From Galbibacter mesophilus (GTDB taxonomy: Bacteria; Bacteroidota; Bacteroidia; Flavobacteriales; Flavobacteriaceae): DNA of 64,000 bases. Where the stretch lies: assembly GCF_023721415.1 (NCBI RefSeq), contig NZ_JAMQVC010000006.1, forward strand, positions 1-64,000, written 5' to 3'. A program made the position numbers and the translations under genes. The notes beneath the pieces were generated by a model. It had not been told where the DNA came from. It worked only from the letters and a program-made list of their open reading frames with translations, and searched no databases. This document shows, piece by piece, positions 35,157-45,024 of the stretch; the stretch's first letter is position 1; the number at the start of each line of letters is the position of its first letter.

Positions 35157-36695
35157 ATGGAAGACGACAACAAAAAAAAGGGGCTTGGCCAAGACAATGT
35201 TACTCCTACAGATAATAGTAATGGTGATAAAGATCAGATGGAGGGAAAGTTAGGGCAGGATAACGTTACCCCTACAGACAATTCTAGTGAAGAAAGAGTG
35301 AAGCGCGATTTTTCCGGCTTTTTAGGGAGCTTGCGCCAGTTTTTTGAAGAGTTGCTGGATATAAGAAATAATACGGATCAAGAGGCTACCAAAACTAGTA
35401 TTATAAACGATATACCGTTTAAAGGCCATACTTCATGGATTTTGGTCTGCTCCATATTTATCGCTTCCATTGGTTTAAATGCCAATTCTACAGCCGTAGT
35501 TATTGGAGCCATGTTAATTTCTCCGCTAATGGGTCCTATTTTGGGGATTGGGATGTCGCTCGCGATTAATGATATCGACACGCTGCGCAGGTCTTTAAAG
35601 AATTTTGCGGTAATGGTAATTCTTAGTATTCTCACTGCATTCTTATTCTTCAAATTGTTTCCGCTGCGCGACGAATCGTCTGAGTTATTGGCGCGAACCG
35701 CACCTGATATTCGTGACGTGTTGATTGCCTTTTTTGGTGGAACAGCGCTCGTAATAGCGAGAGCCAAAAAAGGTACCATTGCCAGTGTGATTTTTGGTGT
35801 GGCCATTGCAACCGCTTTAATGCCACCACTTTGTACGGTAGGTTTTGGGTTGTCTAAAGGTAATATAGATTATGCTTTGGGTGCTCTATACCTATTTACC
35901 ATTAACACCATATTTATAGCGCTAGCTACTTTCTTGGTGCTTAAAATTCTAAAATTCCCAATGGTAAAATACGCCAATTCCAAGAAGCGTAAGCGTATTT
36001 CCCAATTGGCATCTGTATTTGCGATACTGGTTATGATACCGGCCGGAAAAACATTTTATGAAGTTTTGCAGGAATCCAATTTTAGAAACCAGGCAAATAC
36101 TTTTATAAATGAAGACGTAAAAACCTATCAATTTGCTGGTGACGGTTTTCTTCTGGATAAATATTCTATGGTGGAGTATAACAAAGGTGAAGATCCGGTA
36201 ATTGAATTGGTGTTTATGGGCGATGAGGCTATTCCGAAGAACATACAGGAAACTTGGCGTTCTAAAATGCAGTCGTATTCCAAACTGAAAGATGCTAAGT
36301 TGATTATTATGGGAGGCGAGAACAGCGAATCAGAAGATAAATTCAACTACGTTAGTGAGCTTTACGAAGCAAAAAAACAGGAGATTGTCTCCAAAGATCA
36401 ACAAATAGACGTCTTGGAGCAGGAAATCCAGCGTTTAAGCAAGTTTGCTTATAATGAAGTGCCCTTTGATGAAATTAGTAAAGAGGTGAAAATTAATTAT
36501 AACGAAATAGAGGAATTGGGATTTGGAAATGAAATTAAAACTAACTTCCAAAAAACCGATACGATTCCTACTTTTTTGGTAAAGTGGAATAAAAATCTCA
36601 ATACTTCAGAAAGACAAAAAACTACCAAAAAACTTCAGGATTGGTTACAAGTACGTTTGAAAAATGAAAAAGTAGAAGTGAAGTTGTATCAATAG
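35157..36695 (+). CDS. DUF389 (TIGR00341-type) membrane protein
   Basis: This 512-aa protein has a hydrophilic N terminus with a repeated 12-residue unit LGQDNVTPTDNS (residues 10-21 and 32-43). A six- to seven-helix DUF389 domain follows: GLNANSTAVVIGAMLISPLMGPILGIGMS, GGTALVIARA, GVAIATALMPPLCTVGFGL. The last third is soluble and partly coiled coil (about residues 400-430). The function of DUF389 proteins is unknown; a transport or envelope role is guessed in the literature. It follows the guanylyltransferase gene by 12 bp. Confidence 0.85.
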   Translation: MEDDNKKKGLGQDNVTPTDNSNGDKDQMEGKLGQDNVTPTDNSSEERVKRDFSGFLGSLRQFFEELLDIRNNTDQEATKTSIINDIPFKGHTSWILVCSIFIASIGLNANSTAVVIGAMLISPLMGPILGIGMSLAINDIDTLRRSLKNFAVMVILSILTAFLFFKLFPLRDESSELLARTAPDIRDVLIAFFGGTALVIARAKKGTIASVIFGVAIATALMPPLCTVGFGLSKGNIDYALGALYLFTINTIFIALATFLVLKILKFPMVKYANSKKRKRISQLASVFAILVMIPAGKTFYEVLQESNFRNQANTFINEDVKTYQFAGDGFLLDKYSMVEYNKGEDPVIELVFMGDEAIPKNIQETWRSKMQSYSKLKDAKLIIMGGENSESEDKFNYVSELYEAKKQEIVSKDQQIDVLEQEIQRLSKFAYNEVPFDEISKEVKINYNEIEELGFGNEIKTNFQKTDTIPTFLVKWNKNLNTSERQKTTKKLQDWLQVRLKNEKVEVKLYQ

Positions 36696-36831
36696 ATGGG
36701 AAAATAAATTCTGTGCTTCATTCTTGTTTCAAAAAAATGCTGTAAATATTTTATAATTCTAAATTTATAGTATTTTTATAGCAACCAATTATACATATTT
36801 CCACCAGGAAATAATCTAAACTAACTTTGTA

Positions 36832-37026
36832 ATGAAACAAGAATTGAACGATTTCTACGAATACGGCTATAAAGTATTCGGAGATAAAACAAAATTTCAT
36901 CTTTGGCTAGAAACCAAAAGTCCTGCACTTGGAGATAAAACGCCGGCTTCATATTTTATCAGAACAAATGGTTTTCATATACTTCGGCAAACCTTGCAGC
37001 GCTTGGAAAATAATGGAGACGATTAA
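36832..37026 (+). CDS. small protein resembling the MbcA/ParS/Xre toxin-binding (DUF2384) domain
   Basis: The 64-aa product has FHLWLETKSPALGDKTPASYFIRTNGFHILRQTLQRLENNGDD. This follows the antitoxin C-terminal pattern of a WL..xPALG-tP....-t..G...v...L.rleG segment. It lacks the N-terminal Xre helix-turn-helix. No RES-type toxin gene is next to it. It may be an orphan antitoxin domain or a regulator derived from one. TAACTTTG lies only 3 bases ahead of the ATG, so if it is a real -7 element the mRNA would be nearly leaderless. Confidence 0.65.
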   Translation: MKQELNDFYEYGYKVFGDKTKFHLWLETKSPALGDKTPASYFIRTNGFHILRQTLQRLENNGDD

Positions 37027-37171
37027 TTTTTGTTGATTTATTTTCGTTTTGGGAATCTTGTTTAGTTTCTTTTCGGAAGTTTTCAAATGTTCTATTGGTG
37101 TTGAGACTTCATAAATTATCAGGTAATACTCATTGATATTTAATATATTGCATCCTTAAAAAAACAAACCC

Positions 37172-37942
37172 ATGTCTAAACTGCTTAAATTTTCGTTCCT
37201 AATCCTACTTATTGCTTTTGTTGCGTGTTCCGAAGAAGATGATTCTGAAGGAGCCGGAAATCCCATCGCCGGTAACCGTTTGAGTACTGGAGATTCTGCA
37301 AGGGACTTCTTGTCCGATGAAACTTTTGATGAATTGATTGTAGAGGTGGTCTATGTGGAAGGTTTTCGACCAACGGATGCTTCCTTGAACAATTTATTGG
37401 CTTTTATTGAAGAACGTTGCCATAAACCTGGAGGTGTAGAATTGAATGTGCGCTCCTTTCCTAGTCCGAATATTGAACAATTTAATATTCAACAAGTGGA
37501 TAGTATAGAAAAAGTGATGCGTTCCCAGTATAACCTTGGCAATAAAATGGCTTTGTATGTTTCTTTTTTAGACGGACAGTTTGAAGATGATTCAGACGAT
37601 TCAGTAGTTCTTGGTGCTGCGTATAGAAATACTTCATTCGTAATTTTCGAGGAAACTCTTCATCGTTTTAGCGATGGCGTAAATGAGCCTGATCGGTTTT
37701 TGCTGGAAAGTACAGTTTTCAGGCACGAATTTGCGCATCTGCTTGGTTTGGTAGATCTAGGTACCGAAATGCAAACAGATCATTTAGATTCTGAGAATGG
37801 GAATCACTGTAATGTAGAGTCTTGTTTGATGAATTATAAAATAGAATCTGGAATTAATATTCCTGGAATGGCTTCAGAAGAAAATATTCCAGTTTTAGAC
37901 AGTCAATGTTTGGCCGATCTTCGGGCCAACGGAGGAAAGTAA
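37172..37942 (+). CDS. lipoprotein with metzincin-type zinc protease motif
   Basis: This 256-aa protein has a lipoprotein signal (FVAC, Cys19). Late in the sequence, HEFAHLLG (185-192) gives HExxHxxG, and CLMNY (218-222) fits a Met-turn. His204, further along, may be the third zinc ligand, but the spacing is longer than in classical metzincins. It is probably a surface or periplasmic metalloprotease. Cysteines at 83, 213 and 218 might form disulfides. I know no gene name for it. Confidence 0.72.
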   Translation: MSKLLKFSFLILLIAFVACSEEDDSEGAGNPIAGNRLSTGDSARDFLSDETFDELIVEVVYVEGFRPTDASLNNLLAFIEERCHKPGGVELNVRSFPSPNIEQFNIQQVDSIEKVMRSQYNLGNKMALYVSFLDGQFEDDSDDSVVLGAAYRNTSFVIFEETLHRFSDGVNEPDRFLLESTVFRHEFAHLLGLVDLGTEMQTDHLDSENGNHCNVESCLMNYKIESGINIPGMASEENIPVLDSQCLADLRANGGK

Positions 37943-38004
37943 CTTTCGCCTTATAGCCTTCCCTCGAACTTTAATGAGTATTTTTGCTGGGCAATTAGTG
38001 ACTA

Positions 38005-39363
38005 ATGACCAAAGGAAACAAATTAACAGAGGGAAGAATTTTAAATGCGCTATTGGGGTTGGCGTTTCCTATAATTATGGCCAACGTCCTACAGACCATG
38101 TATCAGTTAATAGATACTTTTTGGCTTGGGCGATTGGGAGCCAATGCGGTAGCTAGCGTAAGTTTAAGTTTTCCAATTCTTTTTTTGGTGCTATCGCTCG
38201 GCGGCGGATTAACCCTGGCGGGAACGGTTTTAGTTTCTCAGCACAAAGGAGCCGGAGACCAAAAAATGGTAAACTATGCCGCGTCCCAAACAGTAATGGT
38301 TGTGTTCGTGGTTTCTATTTTTTTAGCCGCGGTTGGATATTTTTCTGCTTCGCCATTGATGCAATTGGTGGGTGCTGCCCCAGAAATTCTAAACGACTCG
38401 GTTACCTATTTTAAAGTTTCTTCTTGGGGCTTCATTTTTCTATTTATGTTTTTTGTGTACCAATCGCTAATGCGAGGTATTGGGAATGTGCTGATACCAA
38501 TGTATATTGTTTTTGGGACGGTTTTGCTGAACCTTATATTGGACCCGCTTTTTATTTTTGGCTATGGAAGTATTCCCGGGTATGGGGTAGCGGGAGCTGC
38601 TATTGCCAGTATCATTACCCAAGGCGTTTCTGCGGTTGCAGGAATGCTCATTCTTTTCAAAGGAAAAAGAGGTATAAAAGTCCGATTTTCTTATATGAAA
38701 TTGGATTGGGAATGGATAAAAAACCTATTCGTTCTTGGTATTCCTTCCAGTCTAGACCAGTCGAGTAGAGCGATGGCAATGACTGCCATGATAATGTTGG
38801 TAACAGCTTTTAATAGTGAAATTGTAGCTGCTTATGGTATTGGTGCACGTATTTTAAGTTTAGTAATTGTACCTGCTTTAGGCCTTTCCATAGCTACCAC
38901 CAGTTTGGTAGGGCAAAATATAGGAGCAGGTAGAATAGACCGTGCTGAAAAAGTAGGGGAGTTAAGCGCACTTATCGCAGCAATCGGACTCACATTTTTG
39001 GGGATGTTGCTTTTTATTTTTGCTGAACCTTTAACACGATTTTTTGTTCCAGATGATGAAAATGTAATTAAAATTGGTGCAAAATTTATTCAAATTATGG
39101 CACCAAGCTTCGGATTGTTGGGAGTGCAACAAGTTTTAAACGGTGTGTTTAACGGTGCTGGATTAACCACTGCATCCATGCTGTTGTCGGTTTGTGTACT
39201 TTGGGTAATCCGTTTTCCTCTGGCTTTTATTCTTACTCATAAAACCTCACTTAGTTACGAAGGGATTTGGTGGGCATTCCCTGTTTCAAATGCATTGGCG
39301 GCACTTATCGCTTTTGTGTATTTTAAAAGAGGAACTTGGAAATACAAAGGAGTACAAGTGTAA
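38005..39363 (+). CDS. MATE-family efflux transporter
   Basis: This 452-aa inner-membrane protein has 12 hydrophobic segments and the two-fold MATE layout. GLAFPIIMANVLQTMYQLIDTFWLGRLGANAVASVSLSFP opens the first half, and GIPSSLDQSSRAMAMTAMIMLVTAFNSEIVAAYGIGARI the second. It exports cationic drugs or metabolites using Na+ or H+. Family DinF/NorM type; the substrate is not known. Confidence 0.92.
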   Translation: MTKGNKLTEGRILNALLGLAFPIIMANVLQTMYQLIDTFWLGRLGANAVASVSLSFPILFLVLSLGGGLTLAGTVLVSQHKGAGDQKMVNYAASQTVMVVFVVSIFLAAVGYFSASPLMQLVGAAPEILNDSVTYFKVSSWGFIFLFMFFVYQSLMRGIGNVLIPMYIVFGTVLLNLILDPLFIFGYGSIPGYGVAGAAIASIITQGVSAVAGMLILFKGKRGIKVRFSYMKLDWEWIKNLFVLGIPSSLDQSSRAMAMTAMIMLVTAFNSEIVAAYGIGARILSLVIVPALGLSIATTSLVGQNIGAGRIDRAEKVGELSALIAAIGLTFLGMLLFIFAEPLTRFFVPDDENVIKIGAKFIQIMAPSFGLLGVQQVLNGVFNGAGLTTASMLLSVCVLWVIRFPLAFILTHKTSLSYEGIWWAFPVSNALAALIAFVYFKRGTWKYKGVQV

Positions 39364-39463
39364 TTGAGATTTTTTTATTCTGAAGGAAATAAAATCCTTT
39401 GTCCTCCATCAATTAATTGATTAAGAAGTCTTAAATAAGCTTCCAACTTCCCAATCTAATTCT

Positions 39464-39471
39464 TAAATTTG
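39464..39471 (+). promoter_or_regulatory. -7 element ahead of ffh
   Basis: TAAATTTG fits TAnnTTTG and lies 39 bases ahead of the ffh ATG. No clear -33 TTTG is at the right distance. Confidence 0.45.
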
Positions 39472-39510
39472 CACTTCCTGTAAAAAGGGTGTAAAAAGAA
39501 GCAAAACACT

Positions 39511-40839
39511 ATGTTTGATAATTTAAGCGAAAAGTTAGATAAAGCGTTTCATGTTTTAAAAGGACATGGGCAAATTACGGAGGTTAATGTGGCCGAAACA
39601 CTTAAAGAAGTGAGACGGGCTTTGTTGGATGCCGATGTTAATTTTAAAACTGCCAAAGAATTTACCAATACCGTTAAGGAAAAGGCATTGGGCCAAAACG
39701 TATTAACCACGTTGCAGCCAGGTCAGTTAATGGTTAAGTTAGTGAAAGATGAGCTTACCGAGTTGATGGGTGGTGAGGCAGCTGGAGTGGATTTATCGGG
39801 CAATCCTTCTGTGATTCTCATGGCAGGTTTACAAGGTTCGGGTAAAACTACTTTCTCGGGGAAGCTTGCTAACTTTCTAAAAAATAAAAAGACTAAGAAG
39901 CCACTTCTGGTAGCCTGTGATGTGTATCGACCAGCGGCAATCGATCAGTTGCACGTGGTAGGGGATCAAATTGGTGTTGAGGTGTTTTCAGATAAAGGGA
40001 ATTCAGATCCTGTGGCAATTGCCAATGCTGGTATTGCCCACGCCAAGGCCAATGGACATAATGTGGTGATTGTCGATACTGCAGGTCGTTTGGCGGTAGA
40101 TCAGGAGATGATGACCGAAATTTCCAATATTCACAATGCTATAAAACCAAACGAAACGCTCTTCGTGGTAGACTCCATGACTGGTCAGGATGCGGTAAAT
40201 ACGGCCAAGGCGTTTAACGATGTATTGGATTTTAACGGAGTAATTCTTACTAAATTAGATGGTGATACCCGTGGAGGTGCTGCGTTGTCGATAAAATCGG
40301 TGGTTGATAAACCTATCAAGTTTATCGGTACGGGAGAAAAAATGGATGCGATTGACGTTTTCTATCCATCGCGTATGGCAGACCGTATTCTTGGAATGGG
40401 AGATGTGGTTTCCCTTGTTGAAAGAGCACAAGAGCAATATGACGAAGAGGAAGCGAGAAAGCTTCATAAGAAAATAGCAAAGAACCAATTTGGTTTTGAT
40501 GATTTCTTGAGTCAGATTCAGCAGATAAAGAAAATGGGAAGCATGAAGGATTTACTGGGAATGATTCCCGGTGCCGGAAAAGCTTTAAAAGGAATGGATA
40601 TAGATGATGATGCTTTTAAGGGAGTAGAAGCAATAATTCATTCCATGACACCTGAAGAACGTTCCAATCCTTCTGTTCTTAACGGAAGTAGAAAAAAACG
40701 AATTGCAAAAGGTAGCGGAACTTCTGTACAGGAAGTAAACCAGTTATTGAAGCAATTCAACCAAATGAGCAAGATGATGAAGATGATGCAAGGCGGTGGA
40801 GGCCGAAAGATGATGCAAATGATGCAGGGAATGAAATAG
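39511..40839 (+). CDS. ffh: signal recognition particle protein Ffh
   Basis: Ffh binds signal peptides on nascent chains and delivers them to FtsY using GTP. The 442-aa protein has an N domain, then the G domain with AGLQGSGKTTFSGKLA (P-loop), ACDVYRPAAIDQL, VDTAGRLAVDQEMM and TKLDGDTRGGAAL. The M domain is methionine-rich, with the terminal MSKMMKMMQGGGGRKMMQMMQGMK-like tail from about residue 418. Length is normal. No SRP RNA was seen in the window. Confidence 0.96.
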   Translation: MFDNLSEKLDKAFHVLKGHGQITEVNVAETLKEVRRALLDADVNFKTAKEFTNTVKEKALGQNVLTTLQPGQLMVKLVKDELTELMGGEAAGVDLSGNPSVILMAGLQGSGKTTFSGKLANFLKNKKTKKPLLVACDVYRPAAIDQLHVVGDQIGVEVFSDKGNSDPVAIANAGIAHAKANGHNVVIVDTAGRLAVDQEMMTEISNIHNAIKPNETLFVVDSMTGQDAVNTAKAFNDVLDFNGVILTKLDGDTRGGAALSIKSVVDKPIKFIGTGEKMDAIDVFYPSRMADRILGMGDVVSLVERAQEQYDEEEARKLHKKIAKNQFGFDDFLSQIQQIKKMGSMKDLLGMIPGAGKALKGMDIDDDAFKGVEAIIHSMTPEERSNPSVLNGSRKKRIAKGSGTSVQEVNQLLKQFNQMSKMMKMMQGGGGRKMMQMMQGMK

Positions 40840-40941
40840 ACAAGGTCCCAGATCTGTAGAGTTTTAGATAGAAATTAGATTAGGGAGAAAGAATTTAAAC
40901 TTTGAATTTTTGAACCTTGAACCCAGAACCAAAATTATATA

Positions 40942-41832
40942 ATGGAAATATTAGACGGTAAAAAAATATCCAACCAAATAAAAGACGAAATCACCGTTGA
41001 GGTAGATAAAATGAAAAAGAAGGGGGAGAAAGTTCCTCATCTAGCGGCAGTTTTAGTTGGAAACGATGGTGCTAGTTTAACATATGTTGGCAGTAAAGTA
41101 AAATCGTGCGAACGTGTAGGTTTTGAATCTACTTTAGTAAAATTGCCTAGTACGACCAGTGAGTTAGAGTTGCTTAACAAAATTGAAGAGTTAAACAAAG
41201 ATGAAAATATTGATGGATTTATCGTTCAATTGCCATTACCAGAGCAAATAAACGAGCAGAAAGTATTGATGGCGATCGATCCCGATAAAGATGTAGATGG
41301 TTTTCACCCAACCAATTTTGGAAAAATGGCGTTGGATATGAGTACGTTTATTCCGGCAACGCCTTTTGGTATTTTAGAGTTGTTGGAGCGTTATAATGTG
41401 GAAACCAAAGGGAAGCATACCGTTGTAATCGGTAGGTCGCACATCGTGGGGCGCCCAATGAGTATTTTAATGGGAAGAAAAGGGTTTCCAGGGAATTCTA
41501 CGGTAACCTTAACACATAGTCATACTAAAAATATAACCCAAATAACTTCACAAGCTGATATTATAATCACTGCGTTGGGGCAGCCAAATTATTTAAAGGC
41601 TGAAATGGTAAAAGACGATGTCGTTGTAATTGACGTTGGTATTACGCGCGTTCCCGACGAAGATGCGCCACGTGGCTATAAAATCACAGGAGATGTAGAT
41701 TTTGAAAATGTAAGTAAAAAGGCTAGTTATATTACACCAGTTCCAGGTGGAGTAGGCCCTATGACAATTGCGATGTTGCTGAAAAATACGTTATTGGCAA
41801 GAGAAAGACATAGAGCTAGAAACGGTCAGTAG
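40942..41832 (+). CDS. folD: bifunctional methylenetetrahydrofolate dehydrogenase/cyclohydrolase
   Basis: FolD interconverts methylene-, methenyl- and formyl-tetrahydrofolate in one-carbon metabolism. The 296-aa protein has TYVGSKVKSCERVG (Lys of the active site), DGFIVQLPLPEQIN, PDKDVDGFHPTNFGK, VIGRSHIVGRPMSILM and YITPVPGGVGPMTIAMLLKNT. All signature motifs are present. Confidence 0.96.
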   Translation: MEILDGKKISNQIKDEITVEVDKMKKKGEKVPHLAAVLVGNDGASLTYVGSKVKSCERVGFESTLVKLPSTTSELELLNKIEELNKDENIDGFIVQLPLPEQINEQKVLMAIDPDKDVDGFHPTNFGKMALDMSTFIPATPFGILELLERYNVETKGKHTVVIGRSHIVGRPMSILMGRKGFPGNSTVTLTHSHTKNITQITSQADIIITALGQPNYLKAEMVKDDVVVIDVGITRVPDEDAPRGYKITGDVDFENVSKKASYITPVPGGVGPMTIAMLLKNTLLARERHRARNGQ

Positions 41833-41969
41833 TGATAAATTTTACTAACGATTAGGGAAAAGCGAAGAGGAAATAGGGGTTTGTAGTTTTTTTTAAATGC
41901 GAAACACCAACTTTTGAGCAACTATTGCAATCGCATTCAAAAATCATAATTCGTAAATTCTATAAATGA

Positions 41970-43040
41970 CTAAAGCTTCGGTTCTTTGCCGGAGCTTTCT
42001 TTATTTGTATGCTTTCCGTATTCGTTTTTATAAATTTTCACCAAAAGTAGAAATAGACTAACCAAAAGCGGTCCGAATATCAAACCTATAAATCCGAAAA
42101 GCGGTACACCAACTACAACACCAATCAAAGTAATAAGCGGATGTAAATTAGCAAGTCGGTTTTGTACGATAATTCTAAAAACATTATCGGTAGATCCTAC
42201 CACTACCGCCCCGTAAATAAGCAACCCGATAGCCTGCCAGTTTTGTCCTTGCGAAAAGAGCAAAATAACAACCGGAACAATACCGAGCGCTGTACCGACA
42301 AAGGGAATCATGGAGCCAATTACAGTAACAACAAACCAGAAAAGCGGGTCGTTTACACCAAAAATATAATATCCAATTAGCGCCACAATACCTTGCATAA
42401 CGGCAACTAAAGGTATTCCGATAGCGTTGGATTTTACTATTTCGTTACTTTCTTTGGAAATAGTCTTGATGTTGCTGTCACTAAGAGGAATATAAGCCAA
42501 TATTTTCTCCTGAAGTTTTTCAGTATTTATAAGCATGAAATACAAAATAAAATACATGATAGTAATTGCAATGGCCGTATCAAAAGTTGTGCCTGCCAAT
42601 CCTTGGATTTGATCTGAAACCCAACCGGTAATATCTTTGGTGTTAATTTGAGAAAGGAAATCTATGCCGATATAATCTTCTAAACAGCCTAATTTCGATT
42701 TCACAACGGTGGTCAGTTCTTCAGAATTTTTAACCGCCTTTTGTATTTTGGAAGATAATAAAAGGATTATCAAAGAAATTGGGATTACAATAATAAATAT
42801 GGACAGAAGGATAATAATTGTCGCAGCCAGCCATGGTTTCAAACCCTTATTAAGCAGTTTAACCATGAATTTTTTGAACAATACAAAAATGGTGATAGCT
42901 CCAAGGATTCCTGAAAGATAGGGTGCCATTTCCTTCGAAATGAGATATCCAAGTGCTACAATTATAGCGAGAATTGTTAATTGTCTAATTAAAGAAGGGC
43001 TTAATCGATCTGTGCTCATAAATTGGTTGAAGTTGTTCAT
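41970..43040 (-). CDS. AI-2E family transporter
   Basis: This 356-aa inner-membrane protein has about eight hydrophobic segments and the family pattern GIPLVAVMQGIVALIGYYIFGVNDPLFWFVVTVIGSMIPFVGTALGIVPVVI. Members include TqsA (AI-2 export) and Na+/H+ antiporters, so the substrate is uncertain. The start may instead be Met8 (43019), which would begin MSTDRLSPSLIRQL; both give a full protein. It is convergent with folD. Confidence 0.87.
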   Translation of the reverse strand: MNNFNQFMSTDRLSPSLIRQLTILAIIVALGYLISKEMAPYLSGILGAITIFVLFKKFMVKLLNKGLKPWLAATIIILLSIFIIVIPISLIILLLSSKIQKAVKNSEELTTVVKSKLGCLEDYIGIDFLSQINTKDITGWVSDQIQGLAGTTFDTAIAITIMYFILYFMLINTEKLQEKILAYIPLSDSNIKTISKESNEIVKSNAIGIPLVAVMQGIVALIGYYIFGVNDPLFWFVVTVIGSMIPFVGTALGIVPVVILLFSQGQNWQAIGLLIYGAVVVGSTDNVFRIIVQNRLANLHPLITLIGVVVGVPLFGFIGLIFGPLLVSLFLLLVKIYKNEYGKHTNKESSGKEPKL

Positions 43041-43131
43041 TAAAAATAAGCAAAACTACTTCAAGGATTGTTAATTCTCCTCTAAACTTTAACACGATCG
43101 ATGATTTTTTTTAAGCAGTTGTAAAAAAAGA

Positions 43132-43596
43132 TCAATATATTTCCGTTCCTTTCACTGAGCGATCGTACATAACAATGCTTCCAGCAACAGCAACATTTAA
43201 GCTTAATGTAGATTGAAATTTAATAAGCTTATGCGATTTTTCAATAGCCTCGTTGCTCAGCCCATGATCTTCAGCTCCAAGGAGATACACGGCCCGACGT
43301 GGATGTTTGAAGTCTTGCAGTAATTCTGCCGACTCGGTCAATTCCACACCAATTAAAAGTGCACTTTTAGGTAAGTGTTTATAGAAATCCTCAAAAGTGT
43401 CATAATGAAAATAGGGCATGGCTCCAACAGCTTTATGAGTGTCGCACGCCTGTTTATGGTATCGGTTTCCAATGGTAAATATAAAACTAGCACCGAGGTT
43501 TTGGGCAGAACGCCATAAAACACCTAAGTTTTCCGGTGTTTTACCGTTTTGTATTCCAATTCCAAAATAGCCTTGCTCTAAATTATCTACTTGCAT
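43132..43596 (-). CDS. SpoU/TrmH-type RNA methyltransferase
   Basis: This 154-aa protein contains only the SPOUT catalytic domain. It has PENLGVLWRSAQNLGA (motif 1), VYLLGAEDHGLSNEAIEKS (motif 2) and LSLNVAVAGSIVMYDR (motif 3, knot). It should methylate a ribose 2'-OH in tRNA or rRNA; the small size resembles TrmL/TrmH-like forms. It is downstream of the TolC gene with a 10-bp gap, so it may be read through from the efflux operon. Confidence 0.88.
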   Translation of the reverse strand: MQVDNLEQGYFGIGIQNGKTPENLGVLWRSAQNLGASFIFTIGNRYHKQACDTHKAVGAMPYFHYDTFEDFYKHLPKSALLIGVELTESAELLQDFKHPRRAVYLLGAEDHGLSNEAIEKSHKLIKFQSTLSLNVAVAGSIVMYDRSVKGTEIY

Positions 43597-43606
43597 TGGT
43601 TGTTTT

Positions 43607-45019
43607 TTACAGATTTGTGCCCATAGTGTAGAAAAGTTCAGCTTTCGATTCTAAGAATTTTATATTAAGCTCATTTTGTTTTAATTCGGCATCAATTAAG
43701 CTTTTTTCCCTGGAATTAATCAAAAATAAAGAACTTTCCCCAACTGAAAATTTCCGTTCTTCAGCATTGATCAAGGTTTTATAATTTTCTACCATTTCGC
43801 GGGTAATTCCTTTTTGGGTTTCCAAAGAGTTGATTGTATTCTGAATGGCCGTAATTTTATTTTGAATACTTACTGCTTCGGAAGTACGTTCGAATTCCGT
43901 TTCAGCAATTTTAATTTTTGCCAGTTTCAGGTCTCCACGTTCTTTCCGCAGGAAAAGAGGGAGTGAAAAATTAACACCCGCTTTATAATTGGAGGTCATG
44001 TAATTATCAAAATCATCAAATTCGGTATTCAAAAAATTATATTCCAAATCTAGTTTCGGCAAGAGTTTGTTTGCTTTTAGGGCACGATCAACATTTAAAA
44101 CGTTAAGTTTAGCATCCAAAGCTCTCAATTTTGGGTGACTATCGAGTAATTCATTATTGTTGTACATGTCTTCCGCAAGGAGAGAGGACTCTAAAATTTC
44201 ATCGGTTGGATTTTCAGGGATGATATCATCTTTTAATTCAACCGGAACATCATTAATCCAAATGAAATTACTAGCCTTTAATGCAGCTTTTCGGGTGTTT
44301 AGCATTGCATTTTCAAGACCCAAAAGTCTGCTTTGTAATATGATTTTTGCTTCCGTAGAATCAATAGGGGCAAGGTCTCCCACTTCAATGCTACGCTTTA
44401 TCGCCTGTAATCTAAAATCTGCATTTTCTATGAAGGAAGCATATATTTTTTGCTCATTATAGGCTTCAATCCAATTAAAATAGGCCAAACTGGCTTCATA
44501 CAGCAAGGTGTTTATCATTAAATCTCTTTCCGCGGTAGTTTGATCAACAAAATGCTTTGCTTTCTTTAGGGTGGCCATTCTGTCGTTCATTAAAAAACCT
44601 TGCAGTACGGAAAATGAAACCCCAGCACTGTATAATCCATCTTCGGGAACGGTTAAACTTGGATTTAAAAAGGCACCTGTGTTGTTTTCGTAATTCGCTT
44701 TAAATTCAATCCCGTACCAAGTAGGGATTTTGAATGTGGTATTTAAAATATCGTAATATTCGGTCTCTTTAAATTTTTTGCGGTCGTAGTCCACACTAAT
44801 TTTCGGATCAAAACCTCCTCTTGACTTTAGTAGGTTTGCTTCACCAAGGCTCAGCTTTAAATTGGCCTGCTTCACCAAAGGATGATGTGCTTTTAGGTAA
44901 CCCATAAATTCTTCATAACTCAGGGTATTGGTAGGGATGCTGTCTTGAGCATTTACCATAACAACACCGAATGAGCTAAGTAGGAACAAGAAGTAATATT
45001 TTATTAATTGATACTTCAT
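43607..45019 (-). CDS. TolC-family outer-membrane efflux protein
   Basis: This 470-aa protein has a signal peptide (to about residue 24, VNAQD) and long helical segments with the TolC duplicated pattern: LKAHHPLVKQANLKLSLGEANLLKSRGGFDPKI in the first half and LDAKLNVLNVDRALKANKLLPKLDLEYN in the second. It forms the outer-membrane exit duct for the HlyD-type adaptor and ABC protein encoded just upstream, 5 bp away. Confidence 0.88.
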   Translation of the reverse strand: MKYQLIKYYFLFLLSSFGVVMVNAQDSIPTNTLSYEEFMGYLKAHHPLVKQANLKLSLGEANLLKSRGGFDPKISVDYDRKKFKETEYYDILNTTFKIPTWYGIEFKANYENNTGAFLNPSLTVPEDGLYSAGVSFSVLQGFLMNDRMATLKKAKHFVDQTTAERDLMINTLLYEASLAYFNWIEAYNEQKIYASFIENADFRLQAIKRSIEVGDLAPIDSTEAKIILQSRLLGLENAMLNTRKAALKASNFIWINDVPVELKDDIIPENPTDEILESSLLAEDMYNNNELLDSHPKLRALDAKLNVLNVDRALKANKLLPKLDLEYNFLNTEFDDFDNYMTSNYKAGVNFSLPLFLRKERGDLKLAKIKIAETEFERTSEAVSIQNKITAIQNTINSLETQKGITREMVENYKTLINAEERKFSVGESSLFLINSREKSLIDAELKQNELNIKFLESKAELFYTMGTNL

Positions 45020-45024
45020 AAAAA

